Shown here: in pieces, positions 48,407 to 56,046 of the stretch
Layout of the letters: every line of letters starts with the position of its first letter
Numbering within the stretch: the stretch's first letter is position 1
Assembly (NCBI RefSeq): GCF_000092025.1
Contig: NC_003062.2
Location: 1,238,001-1,302,000, forward strand
Length of the DNA stretch: 64,000 bases
Direction: 5' to 3'
Source: Agrobacterium fabrum str. C58
Lineage (GTDB): Bacteria > Pseudomonadota > Alphaproteobacteria > Rhizobiales > Rhizobiaceae
Notes under the pieces: generated by a model
What the model was told of the DNA's origin: nothing
What the model saw: only the letters and a program-made list of their open reading frames with translations
Databases searched by the model: none
Program-made: the position numbers and the translations under genes

Positions 48407-48778
48407 ATGCCCAAGCAGGTCATGATAGTCGAAGACAACGAGCTGAACATGAAGCTCTTTCGCGACCTGATCGAGGCGTCTGGTTATACCACCATACAGA
48501 CGCGTAACGGCATGGAGGCGCTCGATCTCGCCCGCAAGCACCGCCCGGACCTCATCCTCATGGATATCCAGCTGCCGGAGGTTTCTGGGCTGGAAGTGAC
48601 GAAGTGGCTGAAGGAAGATGACGAGTTACACGTCATCCCGGTCATCGCGGTCACGGCCTTTGCCATGAAGGGTGACGAGGAGCGCATTCGCCAGGGCGGA
48701 TGTGAGGCCTATGTGTCCAAACCGATTTCCGTTCCGAAATTCATCGAAATCATCAAGACCTATCTTGGCGATGCGTAA
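48407..48778 (+). CDS. divK: Cell-cycle response regulator DivK
   Basis: A 123-residue single-domain response regulator. Phospho-acceptor D53 in [13 protein letters not shown], acidic pair E9/D10, T/S and K residues in [27 protein letters not shown] are intact, and there is no output domain. In Caulobacter and Agrobacterium DivK controls the CtrA pathway through DivJ, PleC and DivL. Upstream in-frame ATGs are not conserved; [18 protein letters not shown] is the family start. pleD follows 18 bases after the stop. Confidence 0.95.
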   Translation: MPKQVMIVEDNELNMKLFRDLIEASGYTTIQTRNGMEALDLARKHRPDLILMDIQLPEVSGLEVTKWLKEDDELHVIPVIAVTAFAMKGDEERIRQGGCEAYVSKPISVPKFIEIIKTYLGDA

Positions 48779-48796
48779 GGCGGTTGGGGAACTGTT

Positions 48797-50167
48797 ATGA
48801 CGGCGAGAGTTCTGGTTGTTGACGACATACCCGCAAACGTGAAGCTTCTCGAGGCTCGGCTTGTGGCGGAATATTTCGACGTCGTCACCGCAGAGGATGG
48901 TTTCAAGGCGCTGGCGATCTGCGATGAAGAGCAGGTCGACATCATTCTGCTCGATATCATGATGCCGGGCATGGATGGTTTCGAAGTCTGTGAAAGGCTG
49001 AAGGCCAATCCAAACACCGCCCATATTCCGGTTGTCATGGTCACCGCGCTCGATCAGCCGTCGGACCGTGTACGCGGCCTGAAGGCCGGCGCCGACGATT
49101 TTCTCACGAAACCGGTCAACGATCTTCAGCTGATCGCCCGTGTCAAAAGCCTGGTTCGTCTGAAGGCCGTGAGTGACGAGTTGCGGCTGCGTGCGGAAAC
49201 TGCGCGGCAGATCGGCATCGAGGAGATGCTGCGGAGCGACGGCCTGATGCAGACGCCGGGCCGCGTGCTGGTTGCGGATGGTCGCGCCAGCTCGCAGGAA
49301 CGCATCATCCGGGCGCTGAAGCCGGTCGCGGAGGTCGATGCCGTCACGGAGCCGCAGGCGGCTCTGCTCAAGGCGGCGAGCAGCCCCTTCGAGCTCGTCA
49401 TCGTCAATTCCAATTTCGAGGACTACGATCCGCTGAGACTGTGTTCGCAGTTTCGCTCGCTGGAGCGCACCCGTTTTCTGCCGTTGCTTCTGGTGGCGGA
49501 GCAGGGGGCGGATGAGATGGTGGCGCGTGCGCTCGATCTTGGGGTGAACGATTATATTCTCCGCCCGATCGATCCGAATGAACTCGTCGCCCGTTCGCTG
49601 ACGCAGATCAGGCGCAAGCGCTATAATGAACATCTGCGGCTCAATCTGCAGCATACGATGGAGCTTGCGATTGTAGACGGGCTGACGGGCCTCAACAATC
49701 GTCGTTATCTCGATAGTCACCTGAAGATACTTTTCGACCGGGCTGCCGTGCGTGGTCGCCCGATCTCCATCTGCATGACCGATATAGACCGCTTCAAGCT
49801 GGTCAATGACACCTATGGCCACGATGTCGGCGATGAGGTGCTACGGGAATTTGCAGCACGCATCCGCAGCACGGTGCGCGGCGCGGATCTCGCCTGCCGT
49901 TATGGCGGAGAGGAATTCGTCGTCGTCATGCCGGATACGCCCATCGAGCTTGCGGCAAGCGTCGCCGAGCGCCTGCGGGCAATCGTGGAAGACAAGCCCT
50001 TTTATGTTCGTTCCATCGATCGGGAACTGAGCATCACCGCCTCCCTCGGCATCGCCACCAGCAGTGGCGCCTTCGGCGCGCCGGACGAAATATTGAAGCA
50101 GGCCGACAAGGCGCTTTACGAGGCGAAACATGCCGGACGCAACCGCGTCGTGGCCGCCGCGGCCTGA
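48797..50167 (+). CDS. pleD: Response regulator diguanylate cyclase PleD
   Basis: 456 residues: receiver domain 1 with D53 in IILLDIMMPGMDG, a degenerate second receiver (~150-270) used as a dimer adaptor, and a C-terminal GGDEF domain with MTDIDRFKLVNDTYGHDVGDEV and CRYGGEEFVVVMP. The I-site RxxD is present as RGAD five residues before GGEEF, so the enzyme should be inhibited by its product c-di-GMP. It acts with DivK in polar development and surface attachment. A perfect CCGCGGCC/GGCCGCGG hairpin overlaps the stop. Confidence 0.96.
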   Translation: MTARVLVVDDIPANVKLLEARLVAEYFDVVTAEDGFKALAICDEEQVDIILLDIMMPGMDGFEVCERLKANPNTAHIPVVMVTALDQPSDRVRGLKAGADDFLTKPVNDLQLIARVKSLVRLKAVSDELRLRAETARQIGIEEMLRSDGLMQTPGRVLVADGRASSQERIIRALKPVAEVDAVTEPQAALLKAASSPFELVIVNSNFEDYDPLRLCSQFRSLERTRFLPLLLVAEQGADEMVARALDLGVNDYILRPIDPNELVARSLTQIRRKRYNEHLRLNLQHTMELAIVDGLTGLNNRRYLDSHLKILFDRAAVRGRPISICMTDIDRFKLVNDTYGHDVGDEVLREFAARIRSTVRGADLACRYGGEEFVVVMPDTPIELAASVAERLRAIVEDKPFYVRSIDRELSITASLGIATSSGAFGAPDEILKQADKALYEAKHAGRNRVVAAAA

Positions 50168-50178
50168 GCCGGCCGCGG
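50157..50178 (+). terminator. GC-rich hairpin at the pleD stop
   Basis: CCGCGGCC (50157-50164) and GGCCGCGG (50171-50178) form a perfect 8-bp stem whose loop contains the stop codon. There is no T-tract, so termination here is likely factor-assisted. Confidence 0.4.
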
Positions 50179-50588
50179 GCAATTAACCACGACTGTTTGC
50201 GCAGCCTCTCCGGCATATCCCGGCGAAATAGCTATTCGCAAATCGAAGCCGACGTCGCGAGACCGCAAGCCATTGACCCCAGATGTATTTTATCTCTTTA
50301 CAATGAAGGGATGAAATCGGGTGGCATTAATAGAGTTCAAGTTGAAAAATACGTTGAATTCAATCTCGTAGAGAACTATAGTGTGCCAGCTTGGTATATT
50401 TAACCATGTTTCTCAGGGAATGTATCTCTGGCTTAAGAATTTGTTGATTTTTATTTTACTTCTGCGCACACTCACAATCGAGAGTAACAGTTCTTCCGGC
50501 GGTTTGTCGGTCTTGCGATGATGGAATGATGGCGGCTTTTGCCGTTTCGATTTCGCTCGTCAGGGGCTGGTATTGCGTAGTTTGAATG
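50179..50588. other. AT-rich non-coding stretch after pleD
   Basis: Base composition drops to AT-rich from about 50270 to 50480, unlike the neighbours. One short frame (50311-50403; starts MKSGGINRVQV) has AAGGG next to its ATG but uses AT-rich codons and has no recognisable family. I do not support a gene here. Confidence 0.4.
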
Positions 50589-50691
50589 CCCCATGATGCT
50601 CAGGTCCGCCGCATCTCCTGAATCGTGGGGTCGGTCGGCTGACGATGTCCGAATCGGTTCCTCGTGCCGTAATCACATCGTTGGCCGACCG
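50589..50691. other. Two adjacent long hairpins (structured element)
   Basis: First: CCCCATGAT (50589-50597) with ATCGTGGGG (50622-50630) encloses TCAGG/CCTGA (50600-50604 and 50617-50621). Second: 17-base arms at 50632-50648 and 50675-50691 match at 15 positions around a 26-base loop. The two lie back to back, with one base between, in a gap without genes. Structured RNA, a protein-binding element or a miniature repeat are all possible; the transcribed strand is not known. Confidence 0.45.
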
Positions 50692-51024
50692 CCTTCTTCC
50701 CGAAAAAGCCTGTTGGTGGCGTTCGTATTGCGAGGCGCCGGTTCTTGTGCCGATTTCTGGCATGGCCGTGCGACGTCGGTAAAGGGGCAGGGGCGGATAT
50801 AGGCACGGGGGTGCTTGCAGCAGCCTTCGTGAATGCCTGCGGATATTTTGGCGATTTGTTTATTGAGCGGGCGGCAGGCTCTTGCCCGTCAGTGCCTTCA
50901 CGCGTGCTTTGCCAATGGCGGCAGCAATTCCGCGGGCGTGTGGGGAGGCTCTGCCTTTATTTCCACGATTGGGAAGCCTGTGGAAGCGAAGAACGTCGGA
51001 GTGGCTTCTTTCCTGCAGCACAAA
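50692..51024. other. No supportable gene
   Basis: GC-rich like coding DNA, but frames on both strands have implausible products (Cys, Arg and Trp rich). It could be an old pseudogene whose family I cannot recognise. Confidence 0.35.
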
Positions 51025-51048
51025 CAAAAAACGCGCCCATTGGGCGCG
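51025..51048 (-). terminator. Intrinsic terminator of rpmG
   Basis: Read leftwards, CGCGCCC (51048-51042) pairs with GGGCGCG (51038-51032) around a 3-base loop and is followed by a run of T (51031-51025). It is 27 bases after the rpmG stop. Confidence 0.88.
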
Positions 51049-51075
51049 CTATTTGCCGGAGAACCGATCAAGACA

Positions 51076-51243
51076 TTACTTGATCTTGGTTTCCTTGAAT
51101 TCGACGTGCTTGCGTACGACCGGGTCGTACTTCGTCTTCGTCATCTTGTCCGTGAACGTACGGCTGTTCTTGGTGGTGACGTAGAAGGTACCGGTGTCGG
51201 CTGTCGACAGCAGCTTGATCTTGATTGTTGTAGCTTTCGCCAT
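51076..51243 (-). CDS. rpmG: 50S ribosomal protein L33
   Basis: A 55-residue protein starting [20 protein letters not shown] and ending with [12 protein letters not shown]; the [10 protein letters not shown] and KYDPVVRKH blocks are typical. It lacks the CxxC pairs of zinc-binding L33, so it is the zinc-independent form. The longer frame to 51264 lacks conservation. It has its own promoter (51309-51336) and terminator. Confidence 0.95.
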   Translation of the reverse strand: MAKATTIKIKLLSTADTGTFYVTTKNSRTFTDKMTKTKYDPVVRKHVEFKETKIK

Positions 51244-51302
51244 GGTCGTCCTGCCTTTAAACAAATGAGAAGCCGCAGGCGCTTCTCACCTCGGCTAAAT
51301 CT

Positions 51303-51336
51303 GGCGCGAAACTACGTATCGCGCCCAAAAAGTCAA
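51303..51336 (-). promoter_or_regulatory. rpmG promoter with overlapping inverted repeat
   Basis: Read leftwards, TTGACT (51336-51331), 16 bases, TAGTTT (51314-51309), the stable-RNA/ribosomal-gene promoter type. GGCGCGA (51303-51309) and TCGCGCC (51319-51325) form a perfect 7-bp inverted repeat straddling the -10. It may be an operator or the end of the MFS transcript. Confidence 0.55.
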
Positions 51337-52508
51337 GCCTGTTTTGCCCGGAAAACAAAACGGAACCCATAAAGCACCACGTAAAGCCCGAAAAATACGG
51401 CAAGCGCCCAGGCGAAACCGTCAGTGCCCGCAACATCCATGGAAATGCCGACGGCCTGCGGTCCGGCGATCGTACCCATGGCGTAACAGAAGATAAAGGC
51501 GGCATTGGCGGAGACCAGATCGGCCCCCTTGAGTCGTGAACCGAGATGGGTCAGGCCGACCGTGTACATGCCGGAGACGAGGCCACCCCAGAAGAGCAGC
51601 AGCGCCGCCACCAATATCCAGCTATCCACCAGGAGCGGCAATGCCAGTGTCCCGCAAACGCCCGCAAAGGCCATCAGGGCGAGCAGGGTGCGCCGATCCT
51701 TCAGCCGGTCGGAAAGCAGGCCGATCGGTATCTGGAAGACCATGTTGCCGATCCCCATCACCGTCAGCAGAAGGGCTGCCTGCGATTCGTTGAAACCTTC
51801 ACGGGTGGCGTAGATGGGAAAGAGCGACAGGCCACCTGCCTGCACCGAACCGAACACGAAAGCTGCAGCCGATGCCATCGGCACCAGCCAGACGTAACGG
51901 ATGAAATGGTGATTGGGGTGCTCGTCCAGTTCCGGGCTTTCGCCGCGCGCCATGAAGATGGGGATGGCGGCCAGAAGGATGATCGCGGCGCCGACGATAA
52001 AGGGCAGGATGCCTTCGCTGCCGACGACGGAGAACAGCAACGGACCAACGGCGAAACCGACCGCAAGGCCGGTGGCATAGATGCCGAGCACCATGCCGCG
52101 TTTTTTCGGCGGCGCGGTCGTGTTGATCCAGTATTCGGACAGTATGAACAGTGTGGTGGTGGCGCCGTGGAAAACGATTCGCAGCGGAAACCACATCCAG
52201 AAGGCATCAGCGAAATAGAAGCAGAGCGCACTCAGCGCCGAAATGACCACGGCCAGCAGCATGGTTCGCGCCACGCCGAAATCATGGGCGATCTTGGTGG
52301 TGACCGGAGCCGCCATCATGGCCGCAACGCCGGCCATCGCCGAATTCACCCCGATCATGGTCGAGGAGATGCCGCGCTTTTCAAGAATGATCGATAGCAG
52401 CGGCAGCCCAAGGCCGATGGCGACACCGACTGCACTGATGGCGGAAATTGCGGCGATCAGTGAGGGCCAGTGGATGGCATCCGCTTCTTCGCATTTCATT
52501 TGTGACAT
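51333..52508 (-). CDS. MFS transporter
   Basis: A 391-residue major facilitator with about 12 helices. The loop after helix 2 has MIGVNSAMAGVAAMMAAP followed by FGVARTMLL; GLLSDRLKDRRTLLALMAF in the second half is the repeated signature loop. YWINTTAPPKKRGMVLGIYATG is typical of YfkF/UMF-like sugar or drug efflux carriers. Substrate unknown. It lies 8 bases after the nudix gene, apparently the last gene of the topA unit. Confidence 0.85.
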   Translation of the reverse strand: MSQMKCEEADAIHWPSLIAAISAISAVGVAIGLGLPLLSIILEKRGISSTMIGVNSAMAGVAAMMAAPVTTKIAHDFGVARTMLLAVVISALSALCFYFADAFWMWFPLRIVFHGATTTLFILSEYWINTTAPPKKRGMVLGIYATGLAVGFAVGPLLFSVVGSEGILPFIVGAAIILLAAIPIFMARGESPELDEHPNHHFIRYVWLVPMASAAAFVFGSVQAGGLSLFPIYATREGFNESQAALLLTVMGIGNMVFQIPIGLLSDRLKDRRTLLALMAFAGVCGTLALPLLVDSWILVAALLLFWGGLVSGMYTVGLTHLGSRLKGADLVSANAAFIFCYAMGTIAGPQAVGISMDVAGTDGFAWALAVFFGLYVVLYGFRFVFRAKQA

Positions 52509-52516
52509 GACGGCCT

Positions 52517-53155
52517 TTATACAAACTCTCGAATGAACCGGCCGTGGCGCGTGACGTAGAGCCGCGCGGGGCTTTCAAAGGGCAGTGAGGGATCACCTAT
52601 CATGAGTTTTGTGACATCTTCGAGAACCGTGCGTGTGATTTTGGGCATGTTCAGACCGGAAAGGTCTGTCATGTCAAGCCATTGCACGTTGGAGAGTTCA
52701 TCGGAATCACGGGTTAGCCGGACATCGAGCCCCAACTCGTCGCTATAACAGCAGAAGAACCGCGTGTCGTAGCGCCGCACATTGCCGGGCGGCGTGATGG
52801 CGCGTGCAACATATCTGAAACGGGAAAGATCCGGACCTCCGGCGCCCAATCCGAGATCCACGCCCGTTTCCTCGAAAAGCTCACGCGCAGCCGCAAGCGC
52901 CAGAGCTCTTGCACCGGCGGCGCTGAGACGGCGCGCCGCGGAAGCGGTGAGGCTGCGGAGGACGGCGGGATGCAGATCGCCGGAAAAGGGCAGCGCATGG
53001 TCGCGCGGATCGCGTTTGCCGCCCGGAAACACGTAAGCGCCCGGCATGAAGACATGGGCGTTGCTGCGCTGACCCATCAGCACCCTGAGCTGCGGGCCGG
53101 AACGGTCGAACAGGATGAGTGAGGCGGCATCGCGCGGCCGCAGGGGCGCGTTCAC
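52517..53155 (-). CDS. NUDIX hydrolase
   Basis: About 212 residues. The Nudix box is recognisable but modified: FPGGKRDPRD, then after an insertion AARELFEETGVDLG (REXXEEXG core as RELFEETG). Such insert-bearing proteins include NudL/Nudt8-like CoA pyrophosphatases. The start is uncertain: GTG at 53155 is chosen as first plausible start before NAPLRPRDAASLILFD; a TTG at 53191 is possible and further upstream lies the DUF983 stop. Member of the topA-rnr-DUF983 run. Confidence 0.8.
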   Translation of the reverse strand: MNAPLRPRDAASLILFDRSGPQLRVLMGQRSNAHVFMPGAYVFPGGKRDPRDHALPFSGDLHPAVLRSLTASAARRLSAAGARALALAAARELFEETGVDLGLGAGGPDLSRFRYVARAITPPGNVRRYDTRFFCCYSDELGLDVRLTRDSDELSNVQWLDMTDLSGLNMPKITRTVLEDVTKLMIGDPSLPFESPARLYVTRHGRFIREFV

Positions 53156-53205
53156 CGTCTCGGCATCCCGGGCGCGCTGAGGTTCATGCAAAGTCCGGCC
53201 CACGG

Positions 53206-53649
53206 TCAGTGAGAAGAGCCGTCTATCTGCACTTTTGGTTGTTTTCGGTCGAAGCCGTGCATCCGCAGCGCCCATTGCAGGCCGATGACGCCGCCCTTGA
53301 TGGGCTGCAACGTCAAAAGTGCAGCCAGAATGGTGATCGGCACCCAGATGGCAAAATGCGCCCACATGGGAATGTTCAGGATCATATCCGTCATCATGAA
53401 GCCGCCAACGGCGATATGGCCGATGATGACGATGGAGATATAAGGCGGCAGGTCGTCCGAACGGTGATGATGCATTTCTTCACCGCAGGCCGCGCAGGCA
53501 TCCACCGGCTTCAGGAATGCCCGGAACAGGCGGCCGCTGCCGCAGGCCGGGCAGCGGTTAGCCATGCCCCGCATGATCGAGCGGCCAAGCGGCCTCTCCG
53601 CGCTGCTGTCTCCGAAGGTGACCGTTTCCGAGCCCTGATGTGCACTCAT
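53206..53649 (-). CDS. DUF983-family membrane protein
   Basis: A 147-residue protein: an N-terminal zinc-ribbon NRCPACGSGRLFRAFLKPVDACAACGEEM followed by two helices (YISIVIIGHIAVGGFMM and FAIWVPITILAALLTL) and a basic tail. This domain order defines DUF983, common in alphaproteobacteria, often beside rnr. Function unknown. It starts 43 bases after the rnr stop. Confidence 0.9.
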   Translation of the reverse strand: MSAHQGSETVTFGDSSAERPLGRSIMRGMANRCPACGSGRLFRAFLKPVDACAACGEEMHHHRSDDLPPYISIVIIGHIAVGGFMMTDMILNIPMWAHFAIWVPITILAALLTLQPIKGGVIGLQWALRMHGFDRKQPKVQIDGSSH

Positions 53650-53691
53650 CCTTAAGTCCTTCTCCCGTTCTTGAACCGCTTCGCGGTCTTG

Positions 53692-56046
53692 TTAGCGTCG
53701 TCCTCTCGGCGGCCGCGTCCCGGGCTTCGCGCCAGGACGCGATGTCCGCCGGCCCGCCTTGTGGAACGACCGCGAGCCGACCGGCATCTTACGCCCCGGG
53801 CTCAGCATTTCAAAACGCAATGCGCCTGCAAGAGGCACCGCTTCCGCAAGCCGTACCTGAACCGTGTCGCCAAGCTGATAACCGAGACCGGTCTTTTCCC
53901 CCGTCAGAGCCTGATGGGCTTCATCATAGAAGAAATAATCGGTTCCGAGTGTAGATATAGGAACAAATCCATCAGCGCCAAACTGCGGCAGCGCGACAAA
54001 TAGTCCCGCCTTGGTGACACCGCCGACGCGGCCCTCGAATTCCTCGCCCACACGTTCCGACAGATGATGCGCAATCAGCCGATTGACGGTATCGCGCTCG
54101 GCCGCCATGGCGCGGCGCTCGAAGGTCGAGATTTCCGCGGCGATATCGTCCAGCGTGGCCTCTTCCTGCGGCGTGATGCCGCCTTCGCCTAGCCCCAGCG
54201 AGCCCACCAGTGCGCGATGCACGATCAGATCGGCATAACGGCGGATCGGCGAGGTGAAATGCGCGTATTTCATCAGGTTGAGGCCGAAATGGCCGATATT
54301 TTCCGGGCTGTAAATCGCCTGACTCTGGCTGCGCAGCACCATCTCGTTGACCATGATCTGGTGCGGCGTGTCGAGCGCGCGTGCCAGAATGCCGTTGAAG
54401 GAATTGGCGCGCATTGCCACACCCTTGGCCATGGAAATGCCGATGGTGCCAAGGAATTCGCGCAGCACCTCCTGCTTGGAGAGCGTCGGGGCGTCGTGCA
54501 CGCGGTAGACCAGCCGCTGCTTTTTCGTTTCCAGCGTTTCGGCGGCGGCAACATTCGCCTGGATCATCATTTCCTCGATCAGCTTATGCGCATCGAGGCG
54601 TTCGGGAATGACGACCTTGTCCACCGTGCCATCGGGCCGCAGCTGGATCTTGCGCTCCGGCATGTCGAGTTCCAGCGGCTGGCGGCGGTCGCGGCCGCGT
54701 TTCATCACTTCATAGGCATGCCACAGCGGCTTGAGGATCGGCTCCAGCAGCGTGCCGGTCTTGTCGTCAGGGTTGCCGTCGATCGCCGCCTGCGCCTGCT
54801 GGTAGGAGAGCTTGGCGGCACTTTTCATCATGATGCGATGGAAAGTGTGGCTCGCCTTGCGGCCTTCCTTCGAGAACGTCATCCGCACGGCAAGGGCAGG
54901 ACGGTCGACGCCTTCCTTCAGCGAGCAGAGATCATTGGAGATGCGTTCCGGCAGCATCGGCACGACACGGTCGGGGAAATAGACCGAGTTGCCACGCTTC
55001 AGCGCCTCGCGGTCGAGTGGCGCGCCCGGCCGCACATACCAGGAGACATCGGCAATGGCGACGGTGACGATGACACCGTCAGGATTGTCGGGCGAGGGGT
55101 CCAGTTCGGCATAGACCGCATCGTCATGGTCCTTGGCGTCGGCCGGATCGATGGTGATGAGCGGCAGGTCGCGCCAGTCCTCGCGGTGCGACATGGTCGC
55201 GGCCTTGGCCGCATCCGCTTCCGCCAAGACATTTGGCGGGAAGATATGCGGAATGCCATGCGCATAAATGGCGATCATCGAGATCGCCTTTTCCGAGGCG
55301 ACCGAACCGACGACGGACAGAACCTTTGCCCGCGTCAGGCCGTAACGGCCGCTATTGCGCGAGGTTTCCACCTCGATCAGATCGCCGTCCTTGGCATCGC
55401 CGACGCCATCGGGATCGATGACCATTTCTTCGCCGCGCCGGTCGATCGGCATCAGCCGTCCGCCGCCGCCTTCCGTCTGCTTGAACACGCCGAGCAGCGC
55501 GTTCTGGCGACGGTCGATCAGTTTCACGACACGGGCCGTATAGGCCGGGCCAACGGTGTCCTTGGAAGGGAAAATCTTAGCCAGAATGCGGTCACCGAGA
55601 CCGGCGGCGGGAGCCTTCTTGCCGCGATCCTGCGAAGACTGGCGGATCAGCACGGCCGGTGCCGCGCCCATATCCTCCGGCCATTCCGCCGGGCGGCCGA
55701 TCAACTCGCCGTCCTTGTCACGGGTGGTGATGTCGAGAACCGTCACGGGCGGCAGGCCGCCCGGCCGCGTCAGCGACTTTCGGCTCTTGTGCACCATGCC
55801 ATCGACTTCGAGTTCCTTCAGCAGGGCTTTCAGAACGATGCGGTTTTCGCCCTTCAGCCCGAAAGCCTTGGCGATTTCGCGCTTGGAGGCCTGCTGCGGA
55901 TGGTCCGCGATGAATTTCAGCAGCACTTCGCGGGAAGGCACCTCGCCATGGATGATGCCTTCACCTTCGCTCACCCGCTTGCCGCGCCCGGTGCGTCCGA
56001 AACCGTCACTGGCGGAACCCTGTCTCTGACGTGGCGCCTTGCTCAC
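53692..56046 (-). CDS. rnr: Ribonuclease R
   Basis: A 784-residue 3'-5' exoribonuclease that degrades structured RNA. After a winged-helix N-terminus (REVLLKFIADHPQQASKREIAKAFGLKG) come cold-shock folds, the RNB catalytic block ITIDPADAKDHDDAVYAELD with its aspartates, YFPDRVVPMLPERISNDLCSL, HFTSPIRRYADLIVHR and an S1 domain near VGGVTKAGLFVALPQFGADG, ending in a basic tail. Its ATG overlaps the topA stop by four bases, so the two are co-translated. Confidence 0.95.
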   Translation of the reverse strand: MSKAPRQRQGSASDGFGRTGRGKRVSEGEGIIHGEVPSREVLLKFIADHPQQASKREIAKAFGLKGENRIVLKALLKELEVDGMVHKSRKSLTRPGGLPPVTVLDITTRDKDGELIGRPAEWPEDMGAAPAVLIRQSSQDRGKKAPAAGLGDRILAKIFPSKDTVGPAYTARVVKLIDRRQNALLGVFKQTEGGGGRLMPIDRRGEEMVIDPDGVGDAKDGDLIEVETSRNSGRYGLTRAKVLSVVGSVASEKAISMIAIYAHGIPHIFPPNVLAEADAAKAATMSHREDWRDLPLITIDPADAKDHDDAVYAELDPSPDNPDGVIVTVAIADVSWYVRPGAPLDREALKRGNSVYFPDRVVPMLPERISNDLCSLKEGVDRPALAVRMTFSKEGRKASHTFHRIMMKSAAKLSYQQAQAAIDGNPDDKTGTLLEPILKPLWHAYEVMKRGRDRRQPLELDMPERKIQLRPDGTVDKVVIPERLDAHKLIEEMMIQANVAAAETLETKKQRLVYRVHDAPTLSKQEVLREFLGTIGISMAKGVAMRANSFNGILARALDTPHQIMVNEMVLRSQSQAIYSPENIGHFGLNLMKYAHFTSPIRRYADLIVHRALVGSLGLGEGGITPQEEATLDDIAAEISTFERRAMAAERDTVNRLIAHHLSERVGEEFEGRVGGVTKAGLFVALPQFGADGFVPISTLGTDYFFYDEAHQALTGEKTGLGYQLGDTVQVRLAEAVPLAGALRFEMLSPGRKMPVGSRSFHKAGRRTSRPGAKPGTRPPRGRR

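Noticed and set aside
50833-51372. A 179-codon frame spanning rpmG on the opposite strand
   Set aside because: The second half is antisense to the ribosomal protein gene and the first half has no protein-like pattern.
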